From Arsukibacterium perlucidum DSM 18276 (lineage in GTDB: Bacteria > Pseudomonadota > Gammaproteobacteria > Enterobacterales > Alteromonadaceae): a stretch of 64,000 nucleotides of DNA. The stretch is taken from positions 1 to 64,000 of the forward strand of contig NZ_KB907708.1 of NCBI RefSeq assembly GCF_000382165.1, given 5' to 3'. The translations under genes were made by a program, and so were the position numbers. Under the pieces are notes generated by a model. The model had not been told where the DNA came from and searched no databases. It saw only the letters and a program-made list of their open reading frames with translations. Positions 1 through 9,038 of this stretch are shown in pieces; the first letter of the stretch is position 1, and every line of letters begins with the position of its first letter.

Positions 1-191
1 TCAGCAGCAAGCTCGGATTCACGGTCACTGGTCGTAGACTTTTTCTCGGCTGCTGAGCGCCAATTATATAACTGAGACTCATGCAGCTTCAGCTCTCTTG
101 CTGTGGCTGCAACGCCAATCTTATCAGCTAGTTTCAGGGCTTCAGCTTTAAATTCAGCGGTATGGACTTTACGGACTTTCTTTGTTGACAT
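1..191 (-). CDS. IS3-family transposase OrfA (partial)
   Basis: The 63 visible residues begin MSTKKVRKVHTAEFKAEALK and continue through LHESQLYNWRS. This is the N-terminal helix-turn-helix of IS3-family OrfA, which binds the element's ends and is normally fused by programmed frameshifting to the DDE-integrase OrfB. The start at 191 is preceded by an AGGTG ribosome site at good spacing. The leucine-zipper region and OrfB lie outside the window, so whether the element is intact cannot be judged. The family assignment rests on the HTH pattern and is fairly secure; the subgroup is not determined. Confidence 0.75.
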   Translation of the reverse strand, partial: MSTKKVRKVHTAEFKAEALKLADKIGVAATARELKLHESQLYNWRSAAEKKSTTSDRESELAA

Positions 192-234
192 TATTCACCT
201 CGTTAAGCGATTGTACTCACTTAGCAAGGTGTCC
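1..234 (-). mobile_element. IS3-family insertion sequence, 5' end only
   Basis: This is the orfA-proximal end of an insertion sequence that runs off the left edge of the window. The internal boundary is placed near 234, where the minus strand reads TGGACACC going into the element; the TG start is typical of IS3-family ends. The exact terminus, the opposite inverted repeat and any target duplication cannot be seen. The element abuts an RHS gene fossil, so it probably inserted into, or recombined with, the end of an older RHS gene. Confidence 0.6.
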
Positions 235-251
235 AAAAGTGTTGGTACGGA

Positions 252-341
252 TCATATATTGAATTCGCCAATACTGGTTGTAATGGTAATCACTTCCGGC
301 CGGCCGAGGTGGTCGCGTAGTACGAAGTAAGGCGCGACCAC
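252..341 (-). pseudogene. Fossil of an RHS core domain
   Basis: On the minus strand the translation reads [15 protein letters not shown] followed directly by TTSIGEFNI and then a stop. Both blocks match the core of the intact RHS gene further along (encoded near 1300-1435), but about twenty residues between them are missing. Homology ends at about 255, some 20 bp from the presumed IS end. It is a decayed second copy of an RHS core, not an independent gene. It shows that an RHS gene or orphan tip once lay here and was truncated by deletion and by IS insertion. Confidence 0.75.
309..341. repeat. Perfect 9-bp inverted repeat
   Basis: GTGGTCGCG at 309-317 is mirrored exactly by CGCGACCAC at 333-341 around a 15-nt loop. 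It lies at the start of the RHS fossil. No T-run follows on either strand, so it is a weak terminator candidate. It could be a recombination scar or chance within GC-rich RHS coding sequence. Confidence 0.5.
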
Positions 342-364
342 TTAGTTCCAATAATTTTTGAAGC

Positions 365-715
365 TTACAAAATAGTGAACGAGAGTACCGTAATCAGTGC
401 AAAGCATAAAATTGAAATGAAAAAACTTACATAACAGCCTATTTCAATGTTTCTTTGTTTTTTGAGTCTATCAACCAAGCTTGCCGATTTAATTTCGAGC
501 CATTCATATTGCAGGAAGAATTTTGCTTCTTTAATGGCTTTCTCATAGGTTATATCAGTAATCCCTTTTGAAAATAATTCACTAACCTCGCTGGATTCTG
601 AAGCTCTCAAGTCCTTTAAAATGCTCGCCCTGCCAGAATATACATAGAGCATTAAAATCAAAAAAGTAAAAAAGGAAGCGAAAAATAAATAGCTAAGCAC
701 TTCAATTATAAACAT
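365..715 (-). CDS. Small two-helix membrane protein, candidate RHS immunity protein
   Basis: This 116-residue protein is not a family I recognise. It has a hydrophobic helix at about residues 3-25, a charged central segment (about 28-90) with predicted helices, and a second hydrophobic helix at about 92-115. A hairpin membrane protein with the middle on one face is the simplest topology. It starts 11 nt after the RHS stop and has its own AAGGA-type ribosome site. It is clearly more AT-rich than the housekeeping genes here, which suggests transfer. Genes directly downstream of RHS tips usually encode the cognate immunity protein, and a membrane location would suit a toxin that acts on membranes. 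That role is inferred from position only. Confidence 0.6.
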   Translation of the reverse strand: MFIIEVLSYLFFASFFTFLILMLYVYSGRASILKDLRASESSEVSELFSKGITDITYEKAIKEAKFFLQYEWLEIKSASLVDRLKKQRNIEIGCYVSFFISILCFALITVLSFTIL

Positions 716-726
716 AAATTACATCC

Positions 727-3700
727 TTAACCTTTGCAGTCACTAGTTTTCTTGCAAAATGGGGCTGAAAACTTTTTAGCTGCTGTAATACCTGCTGTAG
801 ATGTGACGACCGCACCACCAACAACACCTGCGCCAGTTGAAACTGAAGCTCCAGCAGTGCCAGCATTAACGTTTCCTGATACACCTACGATTTTACCTAC
901 AGCAAAACTCGTATTAGTAGCAATACCTAAGCCATCACTAATGTTGCCTGATAAACTCTGGCCCACTGTACCTGAAACCCCGAAACCAGCACCTAGACCA
1001 ACACCAATATAGGCGCTAACACCACCACCCAAAGAAAATGACCACGATGCTTCTGCACCTAAGCCAAGCCCTACACCAATACCAAGGTTTATATTGACGT
1101 CGCAAAGTGCAGCGATAGAAAATAGACCCGTTGGATCAATGTAACCTACCGGATTCCCCCCAACATACCCATAAGTATTGAAACCACCCGCTAATCCTAT
1201 CGGGTCGCTCTGCAAATACCGGCCTGTAGTCGCGTCATAATCCCGAAAGTAGTTATACCAGCTTAGTTTTTCGGCGTCCCAGTACTGGCCGGGGAAGCCT
1301 ATATTGAATTCGCCAATGCTAGTGGTTAATACCGACCGTTCAAACGCCTCCAACTTAGCCCGCCATACCACCGCTTTGCTTTGGTTGGTTATCACCTCGG
1401 GCCGGCCTAAGTGGTCATTGTGCACATAATACAGCTGGTTATTTAAAATATAACCCACTACCTGGCCCTGAAAGTAAATATATTGCTTAGCGGTGCCTTC
1501 GGCTAACAGCTGGCCTTGTGGGCTGTATATAAAGCGGGTGATATTACTGCCGACTTTTTTATACACCCGCTGGCCCAGCGCGTTGTATTTATAGTCGGTG
1601 GTGCCGGCTTTTATCATCCGGTTGTCGCTGTTATACACATAGCTAAAGTTACTGCCATTGAAGCGCTTTTCATTGCTGATATTGCCGTTGGCATCGTAAC
1701 TGAATACCCGCGTTTGTGTACCACGGGTAACTTTGTCTAACCGGTTAGAGGCGCTGTTAATCGCATAGGTTTCAGCAATGGCGCCACTGCGGACTGTGCG
1801 GTTGCCCAGATTGTCATAGCTAAAATTGTGGTTACCCAGGCCGGTGCTGGTAATGCCGGTTAAGCGGTTTAGCTTGTCGTAAGTGAAATTTTGGGTATGT
1901 GATGAATTAATAAAATTATTAATCCGGATAATATTGCTGTTATTGTCATAAATATAGGTAAGCGCCTGCACCCCGACAGTACCAATAAAGTTTAACCGGT
2001 AGTTGTGGTCGTACGTTAAGGTACGAGTTAAGCCATTGCCATAATCCCAGCGCCGTACCGGGCCATTAGGGGCTTTAACTACGCCACTTAGTAAGGTACG
2101 GCTAACTCCGCCAACAACAGCAGTAATGCTGCTTACATCACCAAAGCTGTCGTAGTGGTAGTTTACCCGGTTGCCGCCAGGGTAAGTCAGGCTGCTGGGT
2201 CTGCCTTGGTTGTCATAGGCCCATTGGGTTTGATAGGACGTGCCGGCAATTACCGATGTCTGGCTTTGCAGGGCTCCCCAGGCATTGTATTGGTACCCGG
2301 TGCTGCCAGAATCATCGGTAAAGCTGGTCATTTTACCTGCGGCATTGCTGCCGGTATCGTAATACCAGTTTTGCACGGTGGTGTTAGCTTTGGTTTGTAC
2401 TCTACCAAGAGCGTCATAGCTAAAACTGGTATTAATATTACGGCTGTCAGTACTTGAGTTAAGGCGCTGAGCGTCATCATAATCAAGATAACGGGTGCCG
2501 CTGTCCGGGCTGATAAGGCGGGTGGTTTGCGAGGCATCATTCAGCTGATACTGGGTTTGCTTGCCCCGCGCATCGGTTACCCGCTCTAAGCCTTTGGCGC
2601 TATGGGTAAAGTAAGTTATTTTGCCGTTAGCATCGGTCTGACGGGTCATCCGGTTTAGGGCATCATATACAAAGGTCGTGGTATTACCACTGCCATCGAT
2701 TACCGATAAACGGTTGCCGTTTTTATCATAGGTGTAGCGAACTTTTGTTATGCCGTCACCATTTACCTGCCGTACCTGGCCTTGCTCGGTATATAAAGTT
2801 TGCTCAGTGTAAATAGGTTGCTCTTCATCTGTGCACCAGGTGCGGCCAGCTTCAGGGTCTTCAATACATACCTGAGTTAACCGTTCAGGGTCATACCGTT
2901 CCTCCAGAACCGGCAGATTTAACGCGTTGTACTGCAACAGGGTGCGATACAATTTGCCGCTTTTAGTCTGGCCGATATACGTTAGGCGGTTTGCAGCATC
3001 GTAATTAAATACCGAGCTGGCGCCACTGCTTTCGGTAACCTGACCCACGTTGCCAAAGCGGTCATAGCTATAGCTGACAGTACTACCTTCACCGCTTGCT
3101 GAATAAACGCTTTGGCTGCTCACCCGGCCCCGGCTGTCGAAGGTATAGCGCTGCTCAGTGCCGTCCGGATAAATAATCCGTCTGGCATTACCAAACGTAT
3201 CAAAATCGGTAAAAGTAGTGGTATGTCCCAACGCGTTAACACTACTGGTTAGCAAGCCAAGGGGATTAAAGTACTGAGTAACAGTCTGATTATCGGAAGA
3301 GGTAATAATGACCCGTTTGACTAAGTGATTCGGATGATACTGATAGCTGTAAGACGTGCGGTACGTCTGGTTGTCGGTAACAGTTTCTGTAAAAGTGACG
3401 TTTAAGCGGCTATCCCAGCCAAAATTTTGCTCTGAAGTGGGCGAGGTGATTGTTGTTACCCGATTTAACGTGGGATGCCAGGTATAGCTGTACGTGATGC
3501 TTTCAGGTTTGGTGTCGGCATAGGTCGTGCTGGCCAGCTGCTGACTACTGTTATAAGTATAACGGGTAACATTGTTATTCCAGTCGGTTTCGGTAAGCTT
3601 GCGGCCTGAACTGTCATAGGTAATGTTAGATGCCGCTGCAGCGCAGTGCGCACTGGCTAAGCGGCTTGCCCCGGTTAATTTGCGCTCACCCGCAATATTT

Positions 3701-4839
3701 TGATAGTTATAAAGCGTCTTATGGCCTAGCGGATTGGTTACCGTATTCTGGCTGCCGCTAAAGCTAAACTGGTAACGGTAATTGTTATTGGCATGGCGAC
3801 TTTCGGTGTAATGACCACTAGGCTGATAGGTGAACCACGAGTAGCGAGTGCCGGAAATCGATTTACCGGTCAGGTTGCGCCAGTACTGGCCCTCATAATG
3901 GTAGTCATGGTAGTTGCCGTCCGGGAACTGCGCTTTACTCAGCATGCCATTGCTGTTGTACGTAAAACTGTAGGCGTTATTGGCATAGTCCCTTACTGTG
4001 GTAACTCTGTCACCTGTCCATATAAGAGTAATTTGCCGGCCATTACTGTGCTTAACCGAGGTTAATTTACCATTCGTATAATTAAACTGATGCCATACCC
4101 CGTAAGAGGTTATTACGCCATTGCTGGCAACGCTGTCAGCCCTGTCAGCAAAGGAGCGATGCAGCAACTGGCCAGCGGCATTATAAATTTCTGTGCTGTT
4201 ATCTTCTTTACGCAAAATATAACGCTGAGCGTTCTCGTCAAAATAGATATAATTTTGCCGGTTGTCACTTACCCAAGCGGGACGGTTGCCTACATGAGGA
4301 ACCGGAAAAGTTTCAGCAGTTTTTAAACTTAGCTTACTGCTACCGTAATTAATTGTGGCGCCCGAACTGGTTACCTGTAACTTAGCATCCAGGTTACTGC
4401 GCCAGCCCTCACCCAATATTCCGGCGGTATAATTTTGACTGCTGTAATAACGGACAAACTGCAACGGATATTGCTCTTTGCCACTGAAATCAAACTCAGT
4501 TTCTGTTTTGGTGCCGTTGGAAATTTGGATAGGATTACCGGCACCACAGTCGTCACTGTCACCATCTTCGCCATAGTCCTTTTTTATGTTGTCTGCCACC
4601 CGGCGTAAATCATCAATTGCTCTGGCCATACTTTGCTGTGTGCCCAACCAGCCAGCATCAGAAAGATTGTATAAATTGCTTTTACTTACAGGCCACCTTA
4701 TGCCCTGCACCTTGATATATTCTAAATTTCCTGCCGGTTCAACAACAAAGGTATCACCATCTGCCAAGGCGCTAGTGCCAATCACGCAGTTGCTGATAAC
4801 TAAGGTAAGCGCCGAAATTTTTATTTTATTTAAAGCCAT
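727..4839 (-). CDS. Secreted RHS/YD-repeat protein with glycine-rich C-terminal tip
   Basis: A 1370-residue polymorphic-toxin-type protein. I place the start at 4839 (MALNKIKIS) because AAGGA lies just upstream; an ATG 15 nt earlier lacks such a site. A Sec signal peptide ends near residue 26 (ALA/DG). A segment starting GNPIQISNG resembles DUF6531-type RHS N-domains and is followed by many YD repeats (for example [18 protein letters not shown]). The RHS core runs from [10 protein letters not shown] through [11 protein letters not shown] to [12 protein letters not shown]. The last 130 residues (727-1119) are a variable tip rich in glycine, alanine and valine, ending in a lysine-rich stretch with two cysteines. 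No PAAR or VgrG domain is present, so a type VI effector of the classic form is unlikely. The toxic activity is unknown. Confidence 0.85.
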   Translation of the reverse strand: MALNKIKISALTLVISNCVIGTSALADGDTFVVEPAGNLEYIKVQGIRWPVSKSNLYNLSDAGWLGTQQSMARAIDDLRRVADNIKKDYGEDGDSDDCGAGNPIQISNGTKTETEFDFSGKEQYPLQFVRYYSSQNYTAGILGEGWRSNLDAKLQVTSSGATINYGSSKLSLKTAETFPVPHVGNRPAWVSDNRQNYIYFDENAQRYILRKEDNSTEIYNAAGQLLHRSFADRADSVASNGVITSYGVWHQFNYTNGKLTSVKHSNGRQITLIWTGDRVTTVRDYANNAYSFTYNSNGMLSKAQFPDGNYHDYHYEGQYWRNLTGKSISGTRYSWFTYQPSGHYTESRHANNNYRYQFSFSGSQNTVTNPLGHKTLYNYQNIAGERKLTGASRLASAHCAAAASNITYDSSGRKLTETDWNNNVTRYTYNSSQQLASTTYADTKPESITYSYTWHPTLNRVTTITSPTSEQNFGWDSRLNVTFTETVTDNQTYRTSYSYQYHPNHLVKRVIITSSDNQTVTQYFNPLGLLTSSVNALGHTTTFTDFDTFGNARRIIYPDGTEQRYTFDSRGRVSSQSVYSASGEGSTVSYSYDRFGNVGQVTESSGASSVFNYDAANRLTYIGQTKSGKLYRTLLQYNALNLPVLEERYDPERLTQVCIEDPEAGRTWCTDEEQPIYTEQTLYTEQGQVRQVNGDGITKVRYTYDKNGNRLSVIDGSGNTTTFVYDALNRMTRQTDANGKITYFTHSAKGLERVTDARGKQTQYQLNDASQTTRLISPDSGTRYLDYDDAQRLNSSTDSRNINTSFSYDALGRVQTKANTTVQNWYYDTGSNAAGKMTSFTDDSGSTGYQYNAWGALQSQTSVIAGTSYQTQWAYDNQGRPSSLTYPGGNRVNYHYDSFGDVSSITAVVGGVSRTLLSGVVKAPNGPVRRWDYGNGLTRTLTYDHNYRLNFIGTVGVQALTYIYDNNSNIIRINNFINSSHTQNFTYDKLNRLTGITSTGLGNHNFSYDNLGNRTVRSGAIAETYAINSASNRLDKVTRGTQTRVFSYDANGNISNEKRFNGSNFSYVYNSDNRMIKAGTTDYKYNALGQRVYKKVGSNITRFIYSPQGQLLAEGTAKQYIYFQGQVVGYILNNQLYYVHNDHLGRPEVITNQSKAVVWRAKLEAFERSVLTTSIGEFNIGFPGQYWDAEKLSWYNYFRDYDATTGRYLQSDPIGLAGGFNTYGYVGGNPVGYIDPTGLFSIAALCDVNINLGIGVGLGLGAEASWSFSLGGGVSAYIGVGLGAGFGVSGTVGQSLSGNISDGLGIATNTSFAVGKIVGVSGNVNAGTAGASVSTGAGVVGGAVVTSTAGITAAKKFSAPFCKKTSDCKG

Positions 4840-5068
4840 ACAGATCCTTGGCATTACTGCTCAGTTTTATTAAAAGGGGAGACATGCTGATTTCCAGCAA
4901 CGCATTATTTCGTTTTCTGTCATTCTTGAATTGACAAAATACTGATAAATTGCTGATTTTTATTTGGTAATGGCTATTTAATGTACAAATTGCTTTTATA
5001 TGACTTAGACACATAGCCTTACGGCCGGAGATAGAAAAACTGCAGCTAAGGTTTACTAATCGGGTTGC
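4840..5068. other. Intergenic region upstream of the RHS gene
   Basis: About 230 bp, AT-rich on the RHS side. It holds the RHS ribosome site and presumably its promoter, but I could not pick a convincing -35/-10 pair. No convincing gene or strong hairpin was seen. Confidence 0.4.
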
Positions 5069-5965
5069 TTACTTAGCGTTAATCCCATAGCAGGCTCTGG
5101 CTGTGCCAGCACTTAATTGCTGCCAGCCAGCGCTGCTAAGCCCCAGATTGGTCAATAACTGGTAATAGCGCTGCCACAATTGCTGATAACTGCCCTGCCA
5201 TAAACATAATGGAAAATTACTGGCCAGCATCAGCCGCTCGACCGGCCACTCGCTGAGCACGGCAGCGAATACCTGCTGCTGCCAGGCGGGGTCTGCGGTA
5301 CTGTAACGGCCGGCATTTAACAGCTCCCAGCCAGACAACTTCATTGCCACATTCGCCAGGGGTGCCAGCAGCTTAATCGCCTGCTGCCACGGTTGGAAAT
5401 ACTCAGGCAATACTAAACCAGCATGATTCAGCACCAGCGTTAAATCCGGAAACTGCTGTGCCAGCTGCTGAATTCTTGCCACATTTTTTGCATTTACCAG
5501 GCTACATTGCACCTCCAGCACCAGCTTATGCTGTGCCAACATACCAGCGATTTGCTCCAGCTGCGGCGCATGCAGCCAGCGCTCATCATCACCTTCAAAA
5601 ATATGGCGCACCCCGGCTGGCTGATAGGGCAACAACGCCTGCAAATTCGCCAGTACCTGTTCAGGCGCCAGGCTGCAATCTAAAAAGGCGACTGCTTTAT
5701 GGGGCAAGCTAAGGCGTTGCCCGGCCAGCCAGGCCAGCTCACGCCGGGGTGCACTGTTATCAAAACCGGCTTCAATATGCACCAGCCCAGTCAGTTTAAA
5801 GGGTGCTGCCAGCTCAAGCTCTGCCACTGAGTAATCTTGTTGCAGCAGGGCCTTATCCGGCCAGGCAGGCGCATTGGCGCTTTGCAGCCAATAGTACTGG
5901 CCGGCACAGAGTTGCCACAGGTGTAAGTGCGGGTCAACAATATGCAACACGTCCGGGTGCGTCAT
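5069..5965 (-). CDS. Amidohydrolase-2 family hydrolase (L-fuconolactonase-like)
   Basis: The protein has an N-terminal metal-binding motif in VDPHLHLWQ and the conserved HAGL and ASNFPLCLW segments of amidohydrolase-2 (TIM-barrel) enzymes, which include L-fuconolactonases and other lactone hydrolases. With the start at MTHPDVLH (5965) it has 298 residues, close to the family length. An ATG at 5998 would overlap the upstream gene and add 11 residues with no family equivalent. It starts 10 nt after the stop of a short-chain dehydrogenase and is surely co-transcribed with it. A sugar dehydrogenase feeding a lactonase is the likely logic. The exact substrate is inferred, not shown. Confidence 0.7.
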   Translation of the reverse strand: MTHPDVLHIVDPHLHLWQLCAGQYYWLQSANAPAWPDKALLQQDYSVAELELAAPFKLTGLVHIEAGFDNSAPRRELAWLAGQRLSLPHKAVAFLDCSLAPEQVLANLQALLPYQPAGVRHIFEGDDERWLHAPQLEQIAGMLAQHKLVLEVQCSLVNAKNVARIQQLAQQFPDLTLVLNHAGLVLPEYFQPWQQAIKLLAPLANVAMKLSGWELLNAGRYSTADPAWQQQVFAAVLSEWPVERLMLASNFPLCLWQGSYQQLWQRYYQLLTNLGLSSAGWQQLSAGTARACYGINAK

Positions 5966-5975
5966 ATCGCAGCGC

Positions 5976-6704
5976 TTACTGACATGTATAGCCACCATCA
6001 ATCAGCTGCAGGCTACCGGTGATAAAACGGGCATTATCGCTGGCTAAAAAGGAAACCAGTGCCGCTACTTCCTCCGGCTGCCCTAAACGCCCCAGGGGTT
6101 GCTCTGCCGCTTCATCGGCCACCACGGCGGCTTTATCCGCACCACTGTTGGCACAGTAGCGGTCAATCGCCTGATGAAACAGCGGCGTTTCAATGGTGCC
6201 CGGGCACACTGCATTAACCCGGATATTAAAGCGGGCATAATCCAGCGCCGTGGTTTTAGCCATGGAGGCCAGCGCGTGCTTGGTCAGGTTGTAGGCAAAA
6301 GAATTTTTCTTGGCGATCAACGCCTGATCTGACGCCAGCAACACAATAGCACCGCTATGTTGCACCCGCATCTGCGGCAGCACCGCTTGCAGCGCCGCAT
6401 AAGCGCCTTTAACATTAAGGGCAAACAAGGCATCCAGCGTGGTTTCATCAGTCGCTTCAATATCGGCACTCAGATGACGGCCGGCATTAGACACCAGCAA
6501 ATCAATGCGGCCGGTTGTGCTCAGAATAGTCTGAATAACGCTTTTGACTGTTGCGACCTGGCTGACATCGCATTCCCGGAATTCGCCAAGCTCGCCGGGC
6601 ACAATATCCAGGTTAAACACCTGATATTGTTCATTTAATAACTTCTCAACTATGGCATAACCAATACCCTGGCTCCCACCGGTAACAATAGCGACTTGCT
6701 TCAT
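5976..6704 (-). CDS. Short-chain dehydrogenase/reductase
   Basis: A 242-residue classical SDR. It has the nucleotide-binding TGGSQGIG at residues 9-16, NAG near 84, a catalytic Ser in LASDQ, the YNLTK Tyr/Lys pair, and a C-terminal GSLQLIDGGYT. It is the first gene of a two-gene unit with an amidohydrolase-2 enzyme. In sugar-acid pathways such as L-fucose oxidation, an SDR of this kind makes the lactone that such a hydrolase opens. No dehydratase or transporter gene is adjacent, so the pathway cannot be confirmed here. It could act on another sugar or a cyclic alcohol. Confidence 0.8.
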   Translation of the reverse strand: MKQVAIVTGGSQGIGYAIVEKLLNEQYQVFNLDIVPGELGEFRECDVSQVATVKSVIQTILSTTGRIDLLVSNAGRHLSADIEATDETTLDALFALNVKGAYAALQAVLPQMRVQHSGAIVLLASDQALIAKKNSFAYNLTKHALASMAKTTALDYARFNIRVNAVCPGTIETPLFHQAIDRYCANSGADKAAVVADEAAEQPLGRLGQPEEVAALVSFLASDNARFITGSLQLIDGGYTCQ

Positions 6705-6871
6705 GCCGTATCCTTTGTCAGTTCTTAACCAATAGCATCATAAGCTAAGAACGCTTTTTTTTAAATTTTTACCATGGCTGTAACGCTGTTGTCACTTAAC
6801 TATTTTATTTTGCAACGAAGTGTGGTAGAACTTTCGTTGAAAATAACAACAACATCAGCAGAGGCCGTATT

Positions 6872-7045
6872 ATGGAAAGCTTCGAAGAATTACTGAACAT
6901 GTTGGAACGCCCGGCAGCAAAACCTAAAGCTGTGAAGCGTAAATGGCGCGAAATTGAAGAACTAAAAGAGCGTCACCGTCTGAAAAAAGAACTATGCGAT
7001 ATAGACTGGACCATAGAGCCTGAGCTGGCCGATATTGAGTTATAA
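6872..7045 (+). CDS. DUF3545 family protein
   Basis: A 57-residue charged protein starting MESFEELLNMLE, with the family signature KRKWREIEELKERHRLKKEL at its centre and an acidic C-terminus. DUF3545 proteins are small, conserved in Alteromonadales and Vibrionales, and of unknown function. A GAGG ribosome site lies about 8 nt before the ATG. The gene stands alone and is followed at once by a strong terminator. The high Lys/Arg/Glu content and lack of a signal sequence suggest a cytosolic helical protein. Confidence 0.85.
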   Translation: MESFEELLNMLERPAAKPKAVKRKWREIEELKERHRLKKELCDIDWTIEPELADIEL

Positions 7046-7049
7046 CGCT

Positions 7050-7083
7050 AACGCCCAATCAATGATTGGGCGTTGTTGTTTTA
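7050..7083 (+). terminator. Rho-independent terminator after the DUF3545 gene
   Basis: A perfect 11-bp stem (7050-7060 with 7064-7074, containing GCCCAATC/GATTGGGC) has a 3-nt loop and is followed by GTTGTTTT. It is the end of the small plus-strand gene. The minus-strand side lacks a T-run, so it probably does not serve ung efficiently. Confidence 0.85.
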
Positions 7084-7090
7084 GTATCAG

Positions 7091-7759
7091 CTAGCGACAA
7101 ACCGAATGCCAGTTGATGGCGGCGCGGTTGCTGTCTTGTAACAAGCTATTGGTTTGCAGAAAATGGCCGCAGCCTAAAAACCCCCGATGCGCCGATAATG
7201 GCGACGGGTGTGGTGCCGTCAGAATATGATGGCGCTCGCCGTCAATCAAGCGGGCCTTTTTCTGGGCATGACTGCCCCACAGCAAAAATACAATGCCCTG
7301 GCAATGCTGGCTAATGGCGCTTATTACCTGATCGGTAAATTGTTCCCAGCCCAACTTGCGGTGTGAGTTAGGCTGGTTGGCAATCACCGTTAGCACCGTA
7401 TTCAGCAATAACACCCCCTGCCCAGCCCAGCTTTGTAAATTGCCATGGCCAGGCGGGCGAAAATCAGCATATTCCAGGGCAAGCTCTTTATAGATATTAG
7501 CCAGCGACGGCGGTACTTTTACCCCATCCCGCACCGAAAAAGCCAGCCCATGGGCCTGATTCGGACCATGGTAAGGGTCTTGTCCTAATACCACTACTTT
7601 TAACTCGGCCAGCGTGGTCAGTTTAAAGGCATTAAATACATCAGCTTGCGGCGGGTATATTACCGTACCGGCACTGCGCGCCGCCGCCACTTCATCCAGC
7701 AGCTTGCTGAAATAAGGCTGTTGCTTTTGCTCACCTAATAGTTGTTGCCAATCGGTCAT
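7091..7759 (-). CDS. ung: Uracil-DNA glycosylase (family 1)
   Basis: This enzyme removes uracil from DNA to start base-excision repair. The 222 residues carry the water-activating motif GQDPYHG (Asp61), the LLLNTVLTV uracil pocket, and [10 protein letters not shown] with the catalytic His184. Length and motifs are those of a normal Ung. The start overlaps the thrC stop by 4 nt, so ung is translationally coupled to the threonine operon. Confidence 0.97.
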   Translation of the reverse strand: MTDWQQLLGEQKQQPYFSKLLDEVAAARSAGTVIYPPQADVFNAFKLTTLAELKVVVLGQDPYHGPNQAHGLAFSVRDGVKVPPSLANIYKELALEYADFRPPGHGNLQSWAGQGVLLLNTVLTVIANQPNSHRKLGWEQFTDQVISAISQHCQGIVFLLWGSHAQKKARLIDGERHHILTAPHPSPLSAHRGFLGCGHFLQTNSLLQDSNRAAINWHSVCR

Positions 7760-9036
7760 GGGCTTTTTAAGGTCCTGATCACCTGCTCAAGGGCTGCAAA
7801 GTCTGCCGCAATATCGATACTAAGTCCAGACTCGGCAGCACAGGCAGCCAGAGCTGGCGGTAAAGCAATAGGGCTACCCAGAATATTCTCTACCTGCTCT
7901 TTAAACTTTGCCGGATGCGCAGTAGCAAAGAAAATACCAATCTCATCAGCTGCCAGGCTGCGTTTTAATGCTTTGTAGGCAACAGCAGCATGCGGCTCGC
8001 TTAAATAACCTAACTGCCACAACTGACGCACTCCAAGCTGGGTATCATCTTCATCGACCGCTACTGCTTCGATATCATCCCGGTTGATCATACCCTGCGC
8101 CAGCAATGCTTCTACCCGTGGCCAGTTATTGGGAGCACTGACATCCATGGCATTGGACAGCGTAGCCACCGTGGCCTTGGGTTGCCACTGCTGGCTTTGC
8201 CAGTAGCGTGGCACAGTATCATTGCTGTTGGTGGCGGCAATCATCCGCTTTATCGGCAAACCCATGGCTTTGGCAATCAGGCCGGCAGTCAGGTTACCGA
8301 AGTTACCACTGGGTACTGAGATCACCACCTGCTCCCGTTGCGCGGGCGGCACCTGCGCTAAGGCTTCAAAGTAATAACAAATTTGTGCAAACAGCCTGCT
8401 GATATTAATGGAGTTGGCAGAGGTAATATTAAATTCCTCAACCAACGCTTTATTATCAAACACCTGCTTCACCAGTGCCTGACATTGATCAAAGTCACCG
8501 TCAACTGCCAGGGTGGTAATGTTGTCGCCCAGGGTAGTAAACAGCTTTTCCTGCAGGCTGCTGATTTTTCCTTTAGGGAACAGAATAACCACCTGCACCC
8601 CACTCTGGCGATAAAATGCATGGGCTACCGCAGCGCCGGTATCGCCCGAGGTAGCGGTAACAATAGTAGTCGGTTCGGGTTGAGCTTTAGCCAGCGCCTG
8701 CGCCATAAAGCGGCCGCCGAAGTCTTTAAACGCCAGGGTTGGCCCGTGAAACAATTCCAGGGCACTGACGTTATCCGTTACTTTTACTAAAGGTGCCCCA
8801 AAGGTAAAGGCGCGGTCCAGCATGGCCAGCAACTCAGCTTCCGGCAACTCATCACCCATTAACGCTGCTAAAATTTTGCTGCTGCGCTCAACTAATGGCA
8901 GCGCCAGCAAAGTGTCAATATCCAGTTTTGGCCAGCTGGTCGGAAAGAATAAGCCCTGTTGCTGACCCAGGCCCTGGCGTACCGCCTGTAAAAAGCTGAC
9001 CTGCTCGGTCGCTACTTTTAAATTTGTTAATTGCAT
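7756..9036 (-). CDS. thrC: Threonine synthase
   Basis: It converts O-phosphohomoserine to threonine with PLP, the last step of the pathway. The 426-residue protein has the PLP lysine in LAFKDFGG (Lys104), the SGDTGAAV phosphate-binding loop and [11 protein letters not shown] place the start at 9036 (MQLTNLKV), which has AAGGA at 8 nt; the longer reading frame upstream overlaps thrB and has no family counterpart. The gene begins 2 nt after thrB ends and overlaps ung by 4 nt. Confidence 0.96.
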   Translation of the reverse strand: MQLTNLKVATEQVSFLQAVRQGLGQQQGLFFPTSWPKLDIDTLLALPLVERSSKILAALMGDELPEAELLAMLDRAFTFGAPLVKVTDNVSALELFHGPTLAFKDFGGRFMAQALAKAQPEPTTIVTATSGDTGAAVAHAFYRQSGVQVVILFPKGKISSLQEKLFTTLGDNITTLAVDGDFDQCQALVKQVFDNKALVEEFNITSANSINISRLFAQICYYFEALAQVPPAQREQVVISVPSGNFGNLTAGLIAKAMGLPIKRMIAATNSNDTVPRYWQSQQWQPKATVATLSNAMDVSAPNNWPRVEALLAQGMINRDDIEAVAVDEDDTQLGVRQLWQLGYLSEPHAAVAYKALKRSLAADEIGIFFATAHPAKFKEQVENILGSPIALPPALAACAAESGLSIDIAADFAALEQVIRTLKSP

Positions 9037-9038
9037 TT

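Noticed and set aside
702-884. Small minus-strand frame overlapping the RHS 3' end
   Set aside because: It overlaps the RHS tip in another frame and has no ribosome site.
4855-5014. Minus-strand frame upstream of the RHS gene as a leader gene
   Set aside because: It overlaps the RHS start, is AT-rich non-coding in style and has no homology I recognise.
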